Of a stretch of 64,000 nt of DNA, positions 63,453-64,000 are shown one piece after another (position 1 is the stretch's first letter; each line of letters opens with the position of its first letter). The DNA comes from Pseudomonas veronii. GTDB taxonomy: Bacteria; Pseudomonadota; Gammaproteobacteria; Pseudomonadales; Pseudomonadaceae. The DNA is taken from NCBI RefSeq assembly GCF_001439695.1, contig NZ_JYLL01000002.1:248001-312000 (forward strand). Direction: 5' to 3'. The translations under genes and the position numbers were made by a program. The notes beneath the pieces were generated by a model. The model searched no databases, was not told the origin of the DNA, and saw nothing but the letters and a program-made list of their open reading frames with translations.

Positions 63453-64000
63453 ATGAGCGCGCCGACTCGACTGCGCCTGTTCTGCCTGCCTTATTCGGGG
63501 GCCAGCGCCATGGTGTACGTGCGTTGGCGGCGTGTTCTGCCGGACTGGTTGCAGGTGTGCCCGCTGGAGTTGCCGGGGCGCGGTATGCGGATGGACGAGC
63601 CGTTGCAATGCGACATCGGCGCCTTGGCCGCGCAGTTGGCGGATGAAATCAGTCGTGACCTGAACGGCCCCTACGCGTTGTTCGGCCACAGCCTTGGCGG
63701 CCTGCTGGCGTTCGAGCTGGCGCACGCGCTCAAAGCGCGCAACGTGCCTGCGCCGCTGGCGCTGTTTGCGTCCGGCACCGCCGGCCCGGCGCGGCGCGAC
63801 GTCAGCGAGTACGCCCGCGAAAAGACCGATGAGCAACTGATCGCCCGCCTGCGCGACCTGCAAGGCACCGCCGAAGCAGCCCTGGCCAACCGCGAATTGA
63901 TGCAGTTGATGCTGCCGATCCTGCGCGCCGACTTCCTGCTCTGCGGCAGCTTCGCCTACGGCCGACGCGAGCCGCTGGGCATGCCGATTCATGTGTTCGG
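63453..64000 (+). CDS. pvdG: Type II thioesterase of pyoverdine synthesis (PvdG-like), cut by window end
   Basis: The frame from ATG 63453 stays open to the last base, giving 182 residues. [20 protein letters not shown] and the alpha/beta-hydrolase nucleophile elbow [20 protein letters not shown] (Ser80) mark a type II thioesterase. These clear misprimed carrier proteins in non-ribosomal peptide synthesis. Next to pvdS, as in pyoverdine clusters, it corresponds to PvdG; the catalytic Asp and His lie beyond the window. Confidence 0.88.
   Translation, partial: MSAPTRLRLFCLPYSGASAMVYVRWRRVLPDWLQVCPLELPGRGMRMDEPLQCDIGALAAQLADEISRDLNGPYALFGHSLGGLLAFELAHALKARNVPAPLALFASGTAGPARRDVSEYAREKTDEQLIARLRDLQGTAEAALANRELMQLMLPILRADFLLCGSFAYGRREPLGMPIHVF

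Overview
The window is a chromosomal segment of a fluorescent pseudomonad, most likely of the Pseudomonas fluorescens group. The evidence is the flagellar gene order with FleQ/FleSR regulators, HptB-HsbR-HsbA between fliJ and fliK, a chemotaxis operon with ParC/ParP, REP/REPIN repeats, an atu citronellol/geraniol locus, and pvdS followed by a pyoverdine-type thioesterase. GC is high throughout except in parts of the island at about 29-32 kb.

Region 1 (1-28.3 kb, all plus strand) holds most of a polar flagellar regulon: flgK (3' end), flgL, a FabH-like ketoacyl synthase, flagellin fliC, flaG, fliD, fliS, a FliT-like gene, the master regulator fleQ, fleSR, fliEFGHIJ, hsbA-hsbR-hptB, fliK, fliLMNOPQR and flhB. 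Sigma-54 (-24/-12) sites precede fleS, fliE, fliK, fliL and flhA. Sigma-28 sites precede fliC and cheV. Together they show the tiered order FleQ/RpoN, then FleSR/RpoN, then FliA.

Region 2 (28.5-32.0 kb) is an accessory island between flhB and flhA. It carries two cold-shock-type genes, a minus-strand DUF6124/DUF3077-like gene interrupted by an in-frame TGA behind a hairpin-rich leader, a 41-residue ORF, a PAAR/pyocin-S-type toxin and its probable DUF6392 immunity gene.

Region 3 (32.1-46.4 kb, plus strand) runs flhA, flhF, fleN, fliA, cheYZAB, motCD, parC, parP, cheW and a DUF2802 gene: export, flagellar placement and number, sigma-28, and the polar chemosensory array. CheA carries four copies of an acidic motif between its Hpt domain and its kinase core.

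Region 4 (46.5-53.0 kb) is mixed: yegS, a NarL-type two-component pair on the minus strand, an Hpt-like small protein, cheV behind a sigma-28 promoter, a MOSC protein, ppnP and a 3'-5' exonuclease.

Region 5 (53.1-61.7 kb) is an atu locus on the minus strand (atuA, C, D, E, F) with divergent atuR. Two inverted operator copies lie between atuA and atuR. A roughly 330-bp cruciform-forming repeat separates atuC from atuD. Homologues of atuB, atuG and atuH are not present here.

Region 6 (61.7-64.0 kb) has a periplasmic solute-binding protein, the iron-starvation sigma factor gene pvdS behind a Fur box, and the start of a type II thioesterase gene behind a PvdS-type promoter, cut by the window end. 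I saw no tRNA, rRNA, CRISPR array or transposase gene.
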